A stretch of 64,000 bases of DNA from Orrella dioscoreae (GTDB taxonomy: Bacteria; Pseudomonadota; Gammaproteobacteria; Burkholderiales; Burkholderiaceae_B): the NCBI RefSeq assembly GCF_900089455.2, contig NZ_LT907988.1, forward strand, positions 1,178,001-1,242,000, in the 5' to 3' direction. Shown here in pieces: positions 43,129 to 53,535 of this stretch. Position numbers and translations under genes: made by a program. The notes beneath the pieces were generated by a model that was not told where the DNA came from, made no database searches, and saw only the letters and a program-made list of their open reading frames with translations. Within the stretch, counting starts at the first letter, position 1. Every line of letters begins with the position of its first letter.

Positions 43129-43202
43129 TTCCCCCCCCGAGGCGCTGACGCGCCTCCCCCCCAGGGGGGCGGTGCTGGTGGACCGGCGGAGCCGGCTCCA
43201 CT
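43129..43202 (-). repeat. Dispersed intergenic repeat, copy D (inverted)
   Basis: Read on the minus strand: GGAGCCGGCTCCGCCGGTCC, ACCAGCACCG, CCCCCCTGGGGGGGAGGCGC, GTCAGCGCCTCGGGGGGGG. It has the same block order as copies A and C. It starts 15 bases after the fur stop and points toward it. Confidence 0.7.
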
Positions 43203-43310
43203 GCACCCCGGCTTGAGTGACGCTGCGTCGTTTTGTCGGGCGGTGCGCTTGCCGGCGCTTTTATCCTTCTTGCCGATGTCCACAAAGCGCCCGCGGGGCG
43301 CTTTTTGCTT

Positions 43311-44957
43311 TCAGCGTTGCGCGAGCATTTCCCTTGCGTGCTTGCGGGTGGTGTCGGTGATCTTGATGCCGCCCAGCATGCGGGCGATTTCCTCGGCGCG
43401 GGCCGCGTCGTCCAGGGGGGCGATGCGCGAGCGCGTGGTGCCGGCCTTTTCGGTCTTGCTGACCTGGTAGTGCGCGGTGCCGCAGGCTGCCACTTGGGGC
43501 AGGTGGGTCACGCACAGCACCTGGTGGCGGGCGCCGAGTTCGCGCAGCAGGCGTCCCACCACCTCGGCCACCGCGCCGCCCACGCCGCTGTCCACCTCGT
43601 CGAAGATCAGGGTGGGCACGCGTGCGGCGCTGCTGGCGATGACCGACAGCGCCAGCGAGATGCGGGCCAGTTCGCCGCCCGAGGCCACTTTCGCCAGCGG
43701 ACGGGGGGTGGTGCCGGCGTGGCCGGCGACGTTGAATTCGACGGTCTCGGCGCCGGCGGCGGAGGCCGCGGCGGGCGAGAGCGAGACATCGAAGCGCCCG
43801 CCCTGCATGGCCAGTTGCTGCATGGCGTCGGAGACCTGCTTGCCCAGGTCCTTGGCGGCCTTGCGGCGCGCCTTGCCCAGGTCGGCGGCGGCCTGGTCGT
43901 AGGCCGTCTGCGCCAGTTCGGCCTGCTTGCGCAGCGCGTCGACATCGCTGGCCGCTTCCATGTCCGCCAGCCGGGCCTGCAGGTTTTCGTGCAGCGCGGC
44001 GAGATCGGCGGGTTCGGCGCGCAGCTTGCGTGCCAGATCGAAGACGGCGCCCAGCCGGGTTTCGACTTCCGCCAGCCGGGCGGGGTCGATGTCCACGCGG
44101 CCCAGGTAGCCCTGCAGGTCCGAGACCGCTTCGCCCACGGCGATGCGCGCCGAGTCCAGGTCGTCGTAGACGCTTTTCAGTGCGGGGTCGTGCTTGAGCA
44201 GGCCGCCGATGCGTTGCGCGGCGGTCTGCAGCCGCTGCAGCAGGGCGTCTTCGTCGTCGTCCAGCGCCGCCAGCGTTTGCTGGGCGCCGTCCAGCAGCGA
44301 TTGCGCATGGGCCAGGCGATCATGTTCGGTCTGCAGGGTGTCCCACTCGCCGGGCTTGAGCGCCAGGCGTTCGAGTTCGTCGGCCTGCCACTGCAGGCGT
44401 TCGCGTTCGGCGGCCAGCGCGCTGGCGTCCTGCTCGGCGGTTTCCAGCTGGCGGGCCACCTGGCGCCAGGCCTTCCAGTGCTGGGCAACCGCCTGGCGCA
44501 GCGGGCCGTGGCCGCCGTGCGCGTCCAGCAGGTCGCGCTGCGCGTCGGCGCGCAACAGGCTTTGGTGGGCATGCTGGCCGTGGATGTCGACCAATTGGTC
44601 GCCCAGCTCGCGCAGTTGCGCGACGGTGGCGGGTACGCCGTTGATATAGCCGCGGCTGCGGCCCTGCGCGTCGACGACGCGGCGCAGCACCAGGGCTTCC
44701 GAGGCGTCGATGTCGCGCTCGGCCAGCCAGGCCTGTTGTTCGGGCGAGGCATCGAAGACCGCGCTGATGTCGGCGCGCGCCGCGCCTTCGCGCAGCACGC
44801 CGGCGTCGGCGCGGCCGCCCAGCGCAAGCGCCAGGGCGTCGATCAGGATGGACTTGCCCGCGCCGGTCTCGCCGGAGAAGACGGTGAAGCCGGGGCCGAG
44901 GGGGATCTCGGCTTCCTCGACGATGACGAAATCACGGACGTTCAGTGCGCGCAGCAT
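43311..44957 (-). CDS. recN: DNA repair protein RecN
   Basis: 548 residues, an SMC-like ATPase for double-strand break repair. 'MLRALNVRDFVIVEEAEIPL' and Walker A 'GETGAGKS' near residue 29 open the protein. 'VDIHGQHAHQSLL' follows, then the central coiled coil ('RQLETAEQDASALAAERERL'). The signature 'VASGGELARISLALSVI' and Walker B 'LIFDEVDSGVGG' close it. It lies just downstream of nadK (11-base gap), a conserved pair. Confidence 0.97.
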   Translation of the reverse strand: MLRALNVRDFVIVEEAEIPLGPGFTVFSGETGAGKSILIDALALALGGRADAGVLREGAARADISAVFDASPEQQAWLAERDIDASEALVLRRVVDAQGRSRGYINGVPATVAQLRELGDQLVDIHGQHAHQSLLRADAQRDLLDAHGGHGPLRQAVAQHWKAWRQVARQLETAEQDASALAAERERLQWQADELERLALKPGEWDTLQTEHDRLAHAQSLLDGAQQTLAALDDDEDALLQRLQTAAQRIGGLLKHDPALKSVYDDLDSARIAVGEAVSDLQGYLGRVDIDPARLAEVETRLGAVFDLARKLRAEPADLAALHENLQARLADMEAASDVDALRKQAELAQTAYDQAAADLGKARRKAAKDLGKQVSDAMQQLAMQGGRFDVSLSPAAASAAGAETVEFNVAGHAGTTPRPLAKVASGGELARISLALSVIASSAARVPTLIFDEVDSGVGGAVAEVVGRLLRELGARHQVLCVTHLPQVAACGTAHYQVSKTEKAGTTRSRIAPLDDAARAEEIARMLGGIKITDTTRKHAREMLAQR

Positions 44958-44968
44958 GATGGGGTGGG

Positions 44969-45868
44969 TTACTCCGCCGTGTCGCCCGATTGCGGCATGC
45001 GATTCCAGTGCAGCTTGCGGCGCAGCGTCGAGAAAAAGCTGTAGCCCGGGGGATGCAGGAAGCGGATGGTGTGGGGAGCGCGGCGGACCTCGATGCGGTC
45101 GCCGGGCTGCAGGTCGGACCAGGTCTGCATGTCGAAATGGACGCTGGCACCATGTTCGACGCGGCCCATGGCCGTGAGCGTCATGTCCAGCACGACGTCG
45201 TCGGGCAGCACGATGGGTCGGTGCGAGAGGGTTTGCGGCGCCACGGGCACGAGCACCATGGCGTCCAGGCCGGGATGCAGCACCGGACCGCTGGCCGACA
45301 GCGCATAGGCCGTGGAGCCCGTGGGGGTGGCCACGATGAGGCCGTCGGCGCGCTGGGTGTACATGTAGACGCCGTCGACGTCCAGGCGCACTTCGATCAT
45401 GCCGCCGCGGCCGGCGCGGTTCAGCACCACGTCGTTCAGCGCGGAGGCCTGGTACATGACCTCTTCCCCGCGGATCACACAGCCCGACAGCAGCATGCGG
45501 TCTTCGGCGTCGTAGCGGCCCTGCAGCACGTCGGCCAGGACCTTGTGCGCCTCGGTGAGCGGGACGTCGGTGATGAAGCCCAGCCGGCCATGGTTGATGC
45601 CGATGACGGGCACGCCGTGGGGCGCCAGCTGGCGCGCCGCGCCCAGCATGGTGCCGTCGCCGCCCACGATGACGGCCAGGCTCGCGCGCTGGCCGATTTC
45701 CTCATACGAGGCGGCTTCTATGTGAGACAGGCCCGTGTTGCGCGCGGTGTCGGTTTCGAGCAGGACATGCCGGCCCGCTTCCGCAAGGATGCGCGCAAGA
45801 TTGCCCAGCAGGGTGTCCAGGCCCGTGTCCTGGTAGCGGCCTATCAGCGCGACGGTGGGAAAAAGCAT
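44969..45868 (-). CDS. nadK: NAD kinase
   Basis: 299 residues. 'VIVGGDGTMLGAARQLAPHG' carries the GGDGT kinase motif, with 'VIGINHGRLGFITD' and 'VATPTGSTAYALSASGPVLH' as the NAD-binding loop. It makes NADP from NAD and ATP. The N-terminus 'TVALIGRYQDTGLDTLLGNL' is typical for Burkholderiales. It is divergent from hrcA and precedes recN. Confidence 0.97.
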   Translation of the reverse strand: MLFPTVALIGRYQDTGLDTLLGNLARILAEAGRHVLLETDTARNTGLSHIEAASYEEIGQRASLAVIVGGDGTMLGAARQLAPHGVPVIGINHGRLGFITDVPLTEAHKVLADVLQGRYDAEDRMLLSGCVIRGEEVMYQASALNDVVLNRAGRGGMIEVRLDVDGVYMYTQRADGLIVATPTGSTAYALSASGPVLHPGLDAMVLVPVAPQTLSHRPIVLPDDVVLDMTLTAMGRVEHGASVHFDMQTWSDLQPGDRIEVRRAPHTIRFLHPPGYSFFSTLRRKLHWNRMPQSGDTAE

Positions 45869-46049
45869 GTTCGGGCGGCAGGGTGGAGGGCTGGGTTGGG
45901 TATCGGCGGATTATAGGGGGTGGCGGATGACGCGGTCATGGATGAAAATGCCACGCCGCGCAGCATCCGTGGCGTGGGCGTCCGGACTTGCGCCGCGTCA
46001 TGGGGGCCGCGAAAAGGTGGCCATTGTGCCAACCCCGCATTGTCCCCAG

Positions 46050-46063
46050 CTTTCCCGGGAAAG
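46050..46063. promoter_or_regulatory. Perfect palindrome upstream of hrcA
   Basis: CTTTCCCGGGAAAG is a perfect 14-bp palindrome. A TAAAAT -10-like box follows at 46073-46078 and the hrcA ATG begins 9 bases later. It is not a CIRCE element. Confidence 0.4.
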
Positions 46064-46086
46064 AAACCCTCATAAAATAGGTCCCC

Positions 46087-47103
46087 ATGGATGATCGCGC
46101 CCGCGCGCTGCTCAAAGCGCTCATAGAAAGATATATCGCCGACGGCCAGCCCGTCGGCTCGCGCACCCTGTCCAAGGTCTTCGACCTGTCGCCGGCCTCG
46201 ATCCGCAACGTCATGGCCGATCTCGAGGATCTCGGGCTGATCCACAGCCCCCATACCTCGGCGGGACGCGTGCCCACGCCTCGCGGCTATCGGGTCTTTG
46301 CCGATACGCTGCTGGCGGCGCGCGCCTTCGAGGTCGTGTCGCCGGCCGAGGTGCGGGAGCTGTTGCCCCACACCGATCCCTCGCGCGCCATCGGCGCGGC
46401 GGCGCAGTTGCTGTCGAACCTGTCCCAGTTCGCGGGCGTGGTGCTGGCGCCCAAGCGCGCGCAGGTTTTCCGCCAGATCGAGTTCATCCGCCTGTCCGAG
46501 CGGCGCGTGCTGCTCATCATCGTGACGCCCGACGGCGACGTGCAGAACCGCATCCTGGCCGCGCCGCGCGATTACCCCGAGCACGAGCTGATCGAGGCCA
46601 GCAATTTCTTCAACCAGCATTTCGCGGGCAAGTCCTTCGATGCCGTGCGCGGCACGCTGGCCACCGAGCTGGCCCAGTTGCGCGAGGACATCTCGCGGCT
46701 GATGCTGGCCGCCGTCGAGGCCGGCACCGAGCCCAGCGACGAGAACGATGCCGTGGTGATCTCGGGCGAGCGCAAGCTGCTCGAGGTGGCCGACCTGTCG
46801 TCCGACATGGACCGGCTGCGCCGCATGTTCTCCATCTTCGAGCAGAAGACCCAATTGCTGCAGCTCCTGGACGCCTCCAGCCGCGCGCAGGGGGTGCAGA
46901 TCTATATCGGCGGCGATTCGCAGCTGGTGCCCATGGAGGACATGACCGTCATCACCGCCCCCTATGGCGTGGACGGCCGGGTCGTGGGCACGCTGGGCGT
47001 CATCGGCCCCACCCGCATGGCCTACGACCGCGTCATTCCCATCGTCGACATCACCTCGCGGCTGCTTTCCAACGCCCTGAGCCACAACAACCCGTCGTCC
47101 TGA
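46087..47103 (+). CDS. hrcA: Heat-inducible transcription repressor HrcA
   Basis: 338 residues. The DNA-binding part is '[20 protein letters not shown]' and '[20 protein letters not shown]' with '[20 protein letters not shown]' next, followed by '[11 protein letters not shown]'. The C-terminal half has '[20 protein letters not shown]' and '[20 protein letters not shown]'. HrcA represses chaperonin genes through CIRCE sites with GroEL as co-factor. No CIRCE is present here, so its targets (groESL) must lie elsewhere; in this locus grpE and dnaK appear to depend on sigma-32. Confidence 0.97.
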   Translation: MDDRARALLKALIERYIADGQPVGSRTLSKVFDLSPASIRNVMADLEDLGLIHSPHTSAGRVPTPRGYRVFADTLLAARAFEVVSPAEVRELLPHTDPSRAIGAAAQLLSNLSQFAGVVLAPKRAQVFRQIEFIRLSERRVLLIIVTPDGDVQNRILAAPRDYPEHELIEASNFFNQHFAGKSFDAVRGTLATELAQLREDISRLMLAAVEAGTEPSDENDAVVISGERKLLEVADLSSDMDRLRRMFSIFEQKTQLLQLLDASSRAQGVQIYIGGDSQLVPMEDMTVITAPYGVDGRVVGTLGVIGPTRMAYDRVIPIVDITSRLLSNALSHNNPSS

Positions 47104-47145
47104 CCCGTTCGCCTGCCGGGTCGGCGGCCTCACCGAGGTGTTCCC

Positions 47146-48243
47146 GTGTTTCTGCGCAATTTCAAGTACTTGTGGCCGGAGCGCTTCCTGCCTGAGCCTG
47201 CCTGGGCCGATCCCTTCGACACCGATCCGCCGCTGACGCCCGACGGTCCCCTGGGCGTGCTGCTGGTCAACCTGGGCACGCCGGATGAGCCGACCGCGCC
47301 GGCCATCCGCCGCTACCTGGCCGAGTTCCTGTCCGACCCGCGTGTCATTGAAATTCCGCGCTACCTTTGGCTGCCCATCCTGCACGGCATGGTGCTGCGG
47401 CGCCGTCCCGCCCGGCTGGCGCCGCGCTATGCCGATATCTGGATGGAAGGGGGCTCGCCCTTGCTCGTCTATACGCAACGGCAGGCCGCGGCGGTGCAGG
47501 ACGTGCTGCGCGGGCGCGGGCTGTCGGTGCGCGTCGAGGCCGCCATGCGCTATGGCAACCCGTCCATCGCCGATACCATCGCGGCCCTGCGCCGCGAAGG
47601 CTGCGACCGCTTCCTGACCGTGCCGCTGTACCCGCAATACTCGGCCAGCACCACGGCCACGGTCATCGACCAGGTCGGCCGCGTGGCGGCAACCTTGCGC
47701 AACCAGCCCGAATTGCGCTTCCTGAAGCGCTTCCACGTGGATCCCGGCTATATCGGCGCGCTGGCGCACAGCATCCAGTCCTATTGGGACGCCAATGGCC
47801 GGGCGCAGAAGCTGCTGATGAGCTTCCACGGCCTGCCGCGCTACAGCATCGAGCTGGGCGACCCGTATTACCGCGATTGCCTGCAGACCGCGCGCGCCCT
47901 GCGCGAGCGCCTGGGGCTGCGCGAGGACGAGGTGGAGGTGTCCTTCCAGAGCCGCTTCGGTGCGGCGCGCTGGCTGGAGCCCTATACCGAGCCCACGTTG
48001 AAGGAACTGGCCCGCCTGGGTGTTACCGAGGTGGACGTGGTGTGCCCGGGCTTTACGGCCGATTGCATCGAAACGCTGGAGGAAATCGCCCAGGAAGGGC
48101 GCGACGCCTTCCTGGAGGCCGGCGGCAAGCGCCTGCGCTACCTGCCCGCGCTGAACGACGATCCGGCATGGATAACGGCCCTGTCCGACATGGTTCAAAC
48201 TCAGTTACAGGGCTGGCCGGGCAGCGCCAGCCGGGCGCTATAA
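47146..48243 (+). CDS. hemH: Ferrochelatase
   Basis: 365 residues from a GTG at 47146 with GAGGTG 5 bases upstream. It inserts Fe2+ into protoporphyrin IX. 'LGVLLVNLGTPDEPTAPAIR' with 'RYLAEFLSDPRVIEIPR' is the N-terminal signature, 'GGSPLLVYTQRQ' follows, and the catalytic His lies in 'LLMSFHGLPRYSIELGDPY'. A Glu-rich second part 'VSFQSRFGAARWLEPYTEPT' completes the site. It follows hrcA by 42 bases. Confidence 0.97.
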   Translation: MFLRNFKYLWPERFLPEPAWADPFDTDPPLTPDGPLGVLLVNLGTPDEPTAPAIRRYLAEFLSDPRVIEIPRYLWLPILHGMVLRRRPARLAPRYADIWMEGGSPLLVYTQRQAAAVQDVLRGRGLSVRVEAAMRYGNPSIADTIAALRREGCDRFLTVPLYPQYSASTTATVIDQVGRVAATLRNQPELRFLKRFHVDPGYIGALAHSIQSYWDANGRAQKLLMSFHGLPRYSIELGDPYYRDCLQTARALRERLGLREDEVEVSFQSRFGAARWLEPYTEPTLKELARLGVTEVDVVCPGFTADCIETLEEIAQEGRDAFLEAGGKRLRYLPALNDDPAWITALSDMVQTQLQGWPGSASRAL

Positions 48244-48297
48244 ACTGGATCGACAGGCGCGCGGCAAGGGCTGCGCGCCGCCGTCCAGGAGCTGCTC

Positions 48298-48558
48298 ATG
48301 ACCCCAGACAACCGCAAATCCGGCCGCACGTCCCACATCGGCACCTCTTCCGAGCCGGGACACGGCAAGCTGAAGAAGGAAGACGCCCAGGAGCGCGAGC
48401 TCGACGAGGCGCTGGACGATACGTTCCCGGCTAGCGACCCGGTGGCGCTCACCCCCGAGCCCGACGAGGACAAGATCGACGAGGGCCTGGCCGAAACCTT
48501 CCCCGCCAGCGACCCCGTGGCCGTCAATCCCCATCGCAAGGAAAAATCCCGCTCCTGA
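48298..48558 (+). CDS. Small acidic protein with duplicated TFPASDP motif
   Basis: 86 residues, hydrophilic and without a signal peptide. Two tandem units, 'DEALDDTFPASDPVAL' and 'DEGLAETFPASDPVAV', are about 27 residues apart, framed by basic ends. Small proteins with a TFPASDP repeat are common in proteobacteria, but I know of no assigned function. It lies between hemH and grpE on the same strand, upstream of the grpE heat-shock promoter. Confidence 0.78.
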   Translation: MTPDNRKSGRTSHIGTSSEPGHGKLKKEDAQERELDEALDDTFPASDPVALTPEPDEDKIDEGLAETFPASDPVAVNPHRKEKSRS

Positions 48559-48611
48559 GGCGCAGGGCAGGGGGGCGCCGCGTCTGCGGATCTCCCTGGT
48601 GAAGACAAGGT

Positions 48612-48638
48612 CTTGAAATTGTCGGGGGCGCCCCCAAC
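48612..48638 (+). promoter_or_regulatory. Sigma-32 type promoter upstream of grpE
   Basis: CTTGAAA (48612-48618), 13 bases, then CCCCAAC (48632-48638). This fits the heat-shock consensus CTTGAAA-N11-16-CCCCAT closely and lies 40 bases before the grpE start. Confidence 0.75.
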
Positions 48639-48677
48639 TGCTGCCCAGACCCAGTTTTCACCCCGGAGGATATATCC

Positions 48678-49265
48678 ATGACGGCGACGCACGAGTCCGC
48701 TGCCCCTGGCCCTGATCAGGAAGACCAAGCCGCGGCCCCCGCCCAGCCCCAGACCGTCGGCAGTCCCGACGCCCAGGCGCAAAGCCAGGCCGAGGCCGCC
48801 AGCGTCACCCAGGAAGCCCTGGACGCCGCCCAGGCCCAGGTTGCCGCGCTGCAGGATCAACTGCTGCGCGCCCAGGCCGAAATGGAAAATGTGCGCCGAC
48901 GCGCCCAGGAAGAAGTCAGCAAGGCCCGCAAATTCGGCATCGAGTCCTTCGCCGAAAGCCTCGTGCCCGTGCGCGACAGCCTGGAAGCCGCCCTGGCCCA
49001 GGGCGAACAGACCGCCGAAGCCCTGCTGGGCGGCGTGGATGCCACCCTGAAGCAGCTGACTTCCGCCTTCGAGCGCAACCACCTGAAGGCCATCGCGCCC
49101 GAACCGGGCGAGAAGTTCGATCCGCACCAGCACCAGGCCATTTCCTCGGTGCCGTCCGAACATCCTGCCAACACTGTCGTCAATTGCCTGCAGAAGGGCT
49201 ACCTGATCGCCGATCGCGTCCTGCGTCCGGCGCTGGTCATGGTGTCGGCCGGTCCGGCGGCCTGA
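48678..49265 (+). CDS. grpE: Nucleotide exchange factor GrpE
   Basis: 195 residues. A disordered acidic/Gln-rich N-terminus leads into a long helix '[20 protein letters not shown]' and '[20 protein letters not shown]', then the beta-domain '[20 protein letters not shown]' and '[20 protein letters not shown]'. GrpE releases ADP from DnaK. The ribosome site is GGAGGATATATCC before the ATG. It has its own sigma-32-like promoter and precedes dnaK. Confidence 0.97.
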   Translation: MTATHESAAPGPDQEDQAAAPAQPQTVGSPDAQAQSQAEAASVTQEALDAAQAQVAALQDQLLRAQAEMENVRRRAQEEVSKARKFGIESFAESLVPVRDSLEAALAQGEQTAEALLGGVDATLKQLTSAFERNHLKAIAPEPGEKFDPHQHQAISSVPSEHPANTVVNCLQKGYLIADRVLRPALVMVSAGPAA

Positions 49266-49285
49266 GCAAAAAAAGCGGGGCGCCG

Positions 49286-49315
49286 CTTGAAATCCCTGGC
49301 CGGCGTCCCCAGTTT
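49286..49315 (+). promoter_or_regulatory. Sigma-32 type promoter upstream of dnaK
   Basis: CTTGAAA (49286-49292), 14 bases, then CCCCAGTTT (49307-49315). Second heat-shock promoter in the locus, giving dnaK its own transcript about 85 bases upstream of the start. Confidence 0.78.
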
Positions 49316-49405
49316 AGATACCAAGCAGGACAGGGGCCGCAAGACGGTCCGGTCCTCCAGGCATTCACCAAATATTCTCAATCAATTCAGTCAGGTAAGC
49401 CCATC

Positions 49406-51334
<1,929 letters not shown>

Positions 51335-51353
51335 GCGGCATTCCTCCGCGACA

Positions 51354-51389
51354 GCGCCCGGGGCCGGCCTTTTTCCGGCTGCCGGGCGC
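51354..51389 (+). repeat. Strong hairpin between dnaK and dnaJ
   Basis: GCGCCCGGGGCCGG, loop CCTTTTT, then CCGGCTGCCGGGCGC. The stem is about 13-14 bp with one or two mismatches. There is no T run after it; it may stabilise the dnaK message or partly terminate to lower dnaJ output. Confidence 0.65.
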
Positions 51390-51441
51390 GGTCGTTCCGG
51401 CAGAGTACGCTGCCTTCGGGCGGCACAAGTTTTGAGCAACC

Positions 51442-52572
51442 ATGGCAAAACGCGATTACTACGAGATCCTTGGCGTCGCCAAGAACGCCTCGGATGACGA
51501 GATCAGGAAGGCCTATCGCAAGATGGCCATGAAGTACCACCCTGATCGCAATCCCGACAGCAAGGAAGCCGAAGAGAAATTCAAGGAGGCCAAGGAGGCC
51601 TACGAGATGCTCTCCGACGCCGGCAAGCGCGGCGCCTATGACCGCTACGGTCACGCGGGCGTCGACCCGAACGCGGCCGGCCCCGGCGGCGCGGGCATGC
51701 ACGGCGGCTTCGCGGACGCCTTCGGCGACATCTTCGGCGAAATCTTCGGTGGCGCCGGCGGGCGGCGCCAGGGCGGCGGTCCCCAGGTCTACCGGGGCGC
51801 CGACCTGAAGTACGCGCTCGAGATCACGCTGGAGCAGGCAGCCAGTGGGTTCGACACCGAAATCCGGGTCCCCAGTTGGGAAAACTGCGATACCTGCCAC
51901 GGTTCGGGCGCCAAGCCCGGCACGCAGCCCAAGACCTGCGGCACTTGCGGCGGCGCCGGCGCGGTGCGCATGCAGCAGGGCTTCTTCAGCGTGCAGCAGA
52001 CCTGCCCCAAGTGCCACGGCACCGGCAAGGAAATTTCCGATCCCTGCCCGTCCTGCGATGGCGTGGGCCGCATCCGCCGCAACAAGACCCTGCAGGTCAA
52101 GATTCCGGCAGGCATCGACGACGGCATGCGCATCCGCTCCAGCGGCAATGGCGAGCCGGGCGTGAATGGCGGGCCGCCGGGCGATCTCTACGTCGAGATC
52201 CACCTGAAGCAGCACAAGATCTTCCAGCGCGACGGCGACGACCTGCATTGCGAGCTCACCATCCCGTTCACCACGGCCGCGCTGGGTGGCGACATCCAGG
52301 TGCCGACCCTGAACGGCAAGGCCGAGATCGCGATTCCCGAGGGCACGCAATCGGGCAAGACCTTCCGCCTGCGCGGCAAGGGCATCCGCGGCGTGCGCTC
52401 CAGCTATCCGGGCGATCTCTATTGCCACGTGGTGCTGGAAACGCCGGTGCGCCTGAGCGATGAGCAGAAGGGGTTGCTGCGCAAGTTCGAGGCCTCGCTG
52501 AACGACGGGGGCGATCGTCACTCGCCGCAAAGCAAGTCCTGGACGGACCGCGTGAAGGAGTTCTTCAGCTGA
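51442..52572 (+). CDS. dnaJ: Chaperone protein DnaJ (Hsp40)
   Basis: 376 residues. J domain with '[20 protein letters not shown]' (HPD triad near residue 34), a Gly/Phe-rich linker with '[13 protein letters not shown]', and four zinc motifs: [24 protein letters not shown] and CPSCDGVG. The C-terminal substrate domains follow with '[17 protein letters not shown]'. It stimulates the DnaK ATPase and delivers clients. Third gene of grpE-dnaK-dnaJ. Confidence 0.98.
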   Translation: MAKRDYYEILGVAKNASDDEIRKAYRKMAMKYHPDRNPDSKEAEEKFKEAKEAYEMLSDAGKRGAYDRYGHAGVDPNAAGPGGAGMHGGFADAFGDIFGEIFGGAGGRRQGGGPQVYRGADLKYALEITLEQAASGFDTEIRVPSWENCDTCHGSGAKPGTQPKTCGTCGGAGAVRMQQGFFSVQQTCPKCHGTGKEISDPCPSCDGVGRIRRNKTLQVKIPAGIDDGMRIRSSGNGEPGVNGGPPGDLYVEIHLKQHKIFQRDGDDLHCELTIPFTTAALGGDIQVPTLNGKAEIAIPEGTQSGKTFRLRGKGIRGVRSSYPGDLYCHVVLETPVRLSDEQKGLLRKFEASLNDGGDRHSPQSKSWTDRVKEFFS

Positions 52573-52602
52573 TCCGTACGCGTGCGTTGCCGAGGCAAGG
52601 AG

Positions 52603-52632
52603 AAAGGCCAGTTCATTGAACTGGCCTTTTTC
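52603..52632 (+). terminator. Terminator of the dnaJ gene
   Basis: AAAGGCCAGTTCA, loop TTG, AACTGGCCTTTTT: a strong hairpin 30 bases after the dnaJ stop. Confidence 0.93.
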
Positions 52633-52685
52633 ATGCCGCCGCCTGCGACGCGGGTCAGGAAAGTCTGACGCCGCACAAAACAGAA

Positions 52686-52710
52686 CGGCGGCAAGCCAGG
52701 CTTGCCGCCG
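52686..52710 (-). terminator. Terminator of the secreted repeat protein gene
   Basis: CGGCGGCAAGC, loop CAG, GCTTGCCGCCG. On the minus strand it is followed by TTCTGTTTTG, a modest T-rich tail. Confidence 0.7.
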
Positions 52711-52769
52711 TCATTCAGCCCATCAGGCCATGCATGTGCATGCCGGCCCGAGGGTTCGGGCTGGATGGC

Positions 52770-53171
52770 TTACTGCTTCTTGGCCGGGTAGCCTTGCTCG
52801 CCCTGCGGCTTGCCGGTTTGCGAAGCGTGGTCACGCTCGGTCTTCACCTGGTCGGTGGACGGGGTGGGGGGCACGCCATCGCGGGTCTTGGCCGGATACT
52901 TCTGCTCGCCCTGCTGGCTCATGCCCTTGTGCTGGGCGGCGTCACGCTCCTGGCGCACTTCCTCGCGCGGCTTGCCGCCGGGGCCGCCGGTGCCGCCCGG
53001 CTTGTAGTCGTTGTTGCCCTTGGAGTCCGTGCCTTGCTGGGCCCCGGTGCTCACTTGGGCGACCAGTTGTGCGTCGCCGGGCGTGGCGGCACCGATACCG
53101 GCGGCCTGCACGGAAGCGGCGCCCAGCAGGGTGGCCGACGAAACGATCAGGATTTTGCTTAGCTTCTTCAT
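52770..53171 (-). CDS. Small secreted hydrophilic protein with short repeats
   Basis: 133 residues. A Sec signal 'MKKLSKILIVSSATLLGAAS' ends near 'VQA|AGIGAA'. The mature part is low-complexity and charged, with the related units 'QGEQKYPAKTRDG' and 'QGEQGYPAKKQ' and the pair 'VRQERDAAQHKG' / 'VKTERDHASQTG'. No known domain. The pattern suggests a disordered periplasmic or cell-surface protein. The ATG at 53171 has AGGTCC-type upstream sequence, and a terminator follows the gene. Confidence 0.78.
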   Translation of the reverse strand: MKKLSKILIVSSATLLGAASVQAAGIGAATPGDAQLVAQVSTGAQQGTDSKGNNDYKPGGTGGPGGKPREEVRQERDAAQHKGMSQQGEQKYPAKTRDGVPPTPSTDQVKTERDHASQTGKPQGEQGYPAKKQ

Positions 53172-53535
53172 GTGGACCTCCAGGTGTCTATCTGGTTTTG
53201 GAACGTCTGACAGGTGCTCGCCGGGTGGCGGCTTTGGTCAACCGTTGGACGCAGTATGGGCACCAAACCTTGCTGAAAAATCTTGAGCTGTGAACAGTTC
53301 CTACCGGGGCTCCCTGGGTAGCCCGGGGGCGGCGATTGCCAACCGGTGCGACCCGATGCGTTTGTTCACAGTCTCGCGACAAGACATTGGGCATTCACCC
53401 GCAATGCTGCGAACGTTGCGCGATGCAACACGCGTTTGGTCCGGGCTCAGGACGGGGAAAAGCGTCCGGATGCAAGAACCGAAATGCCCGTCTACACTCC
53501 AAGCCTCTCCTGGATGTCGAAATAAGGGATGTGAA
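53172..53535. other. 364-base gap between secreted protein and M16 protease genes
   Basis: No gene is supported. It carries the inverted repeat CTGTGAACA (53288-53296) and TGTTCACAG (53363-53371), 66 bases apart. Promoters for both divergent genes must lie here, but none is clear by eye. The M16 frame stays open to 53290, but the codons before 53536 show no family similarity. Confidence 0.5.

Noticed and set aside
46020-46090. CIRCE element upstream of hrcA
   Set aside because: No TTAGCACTC or GAGTGCTAA arm is present; only an unrelated palindrome is seen.
45844-48198. Long minus-strand open frame opposite hrcA and hemH
   Set aside because: Composition is that of an antisense shadow and it crosses two clear genes.
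53290-53535. GTG-initiated N-terminal extension of the M16 protease
   Set aside because: The signal peptide begins at the ATG at 53536; a leader of 82 residues before it would prevent export.
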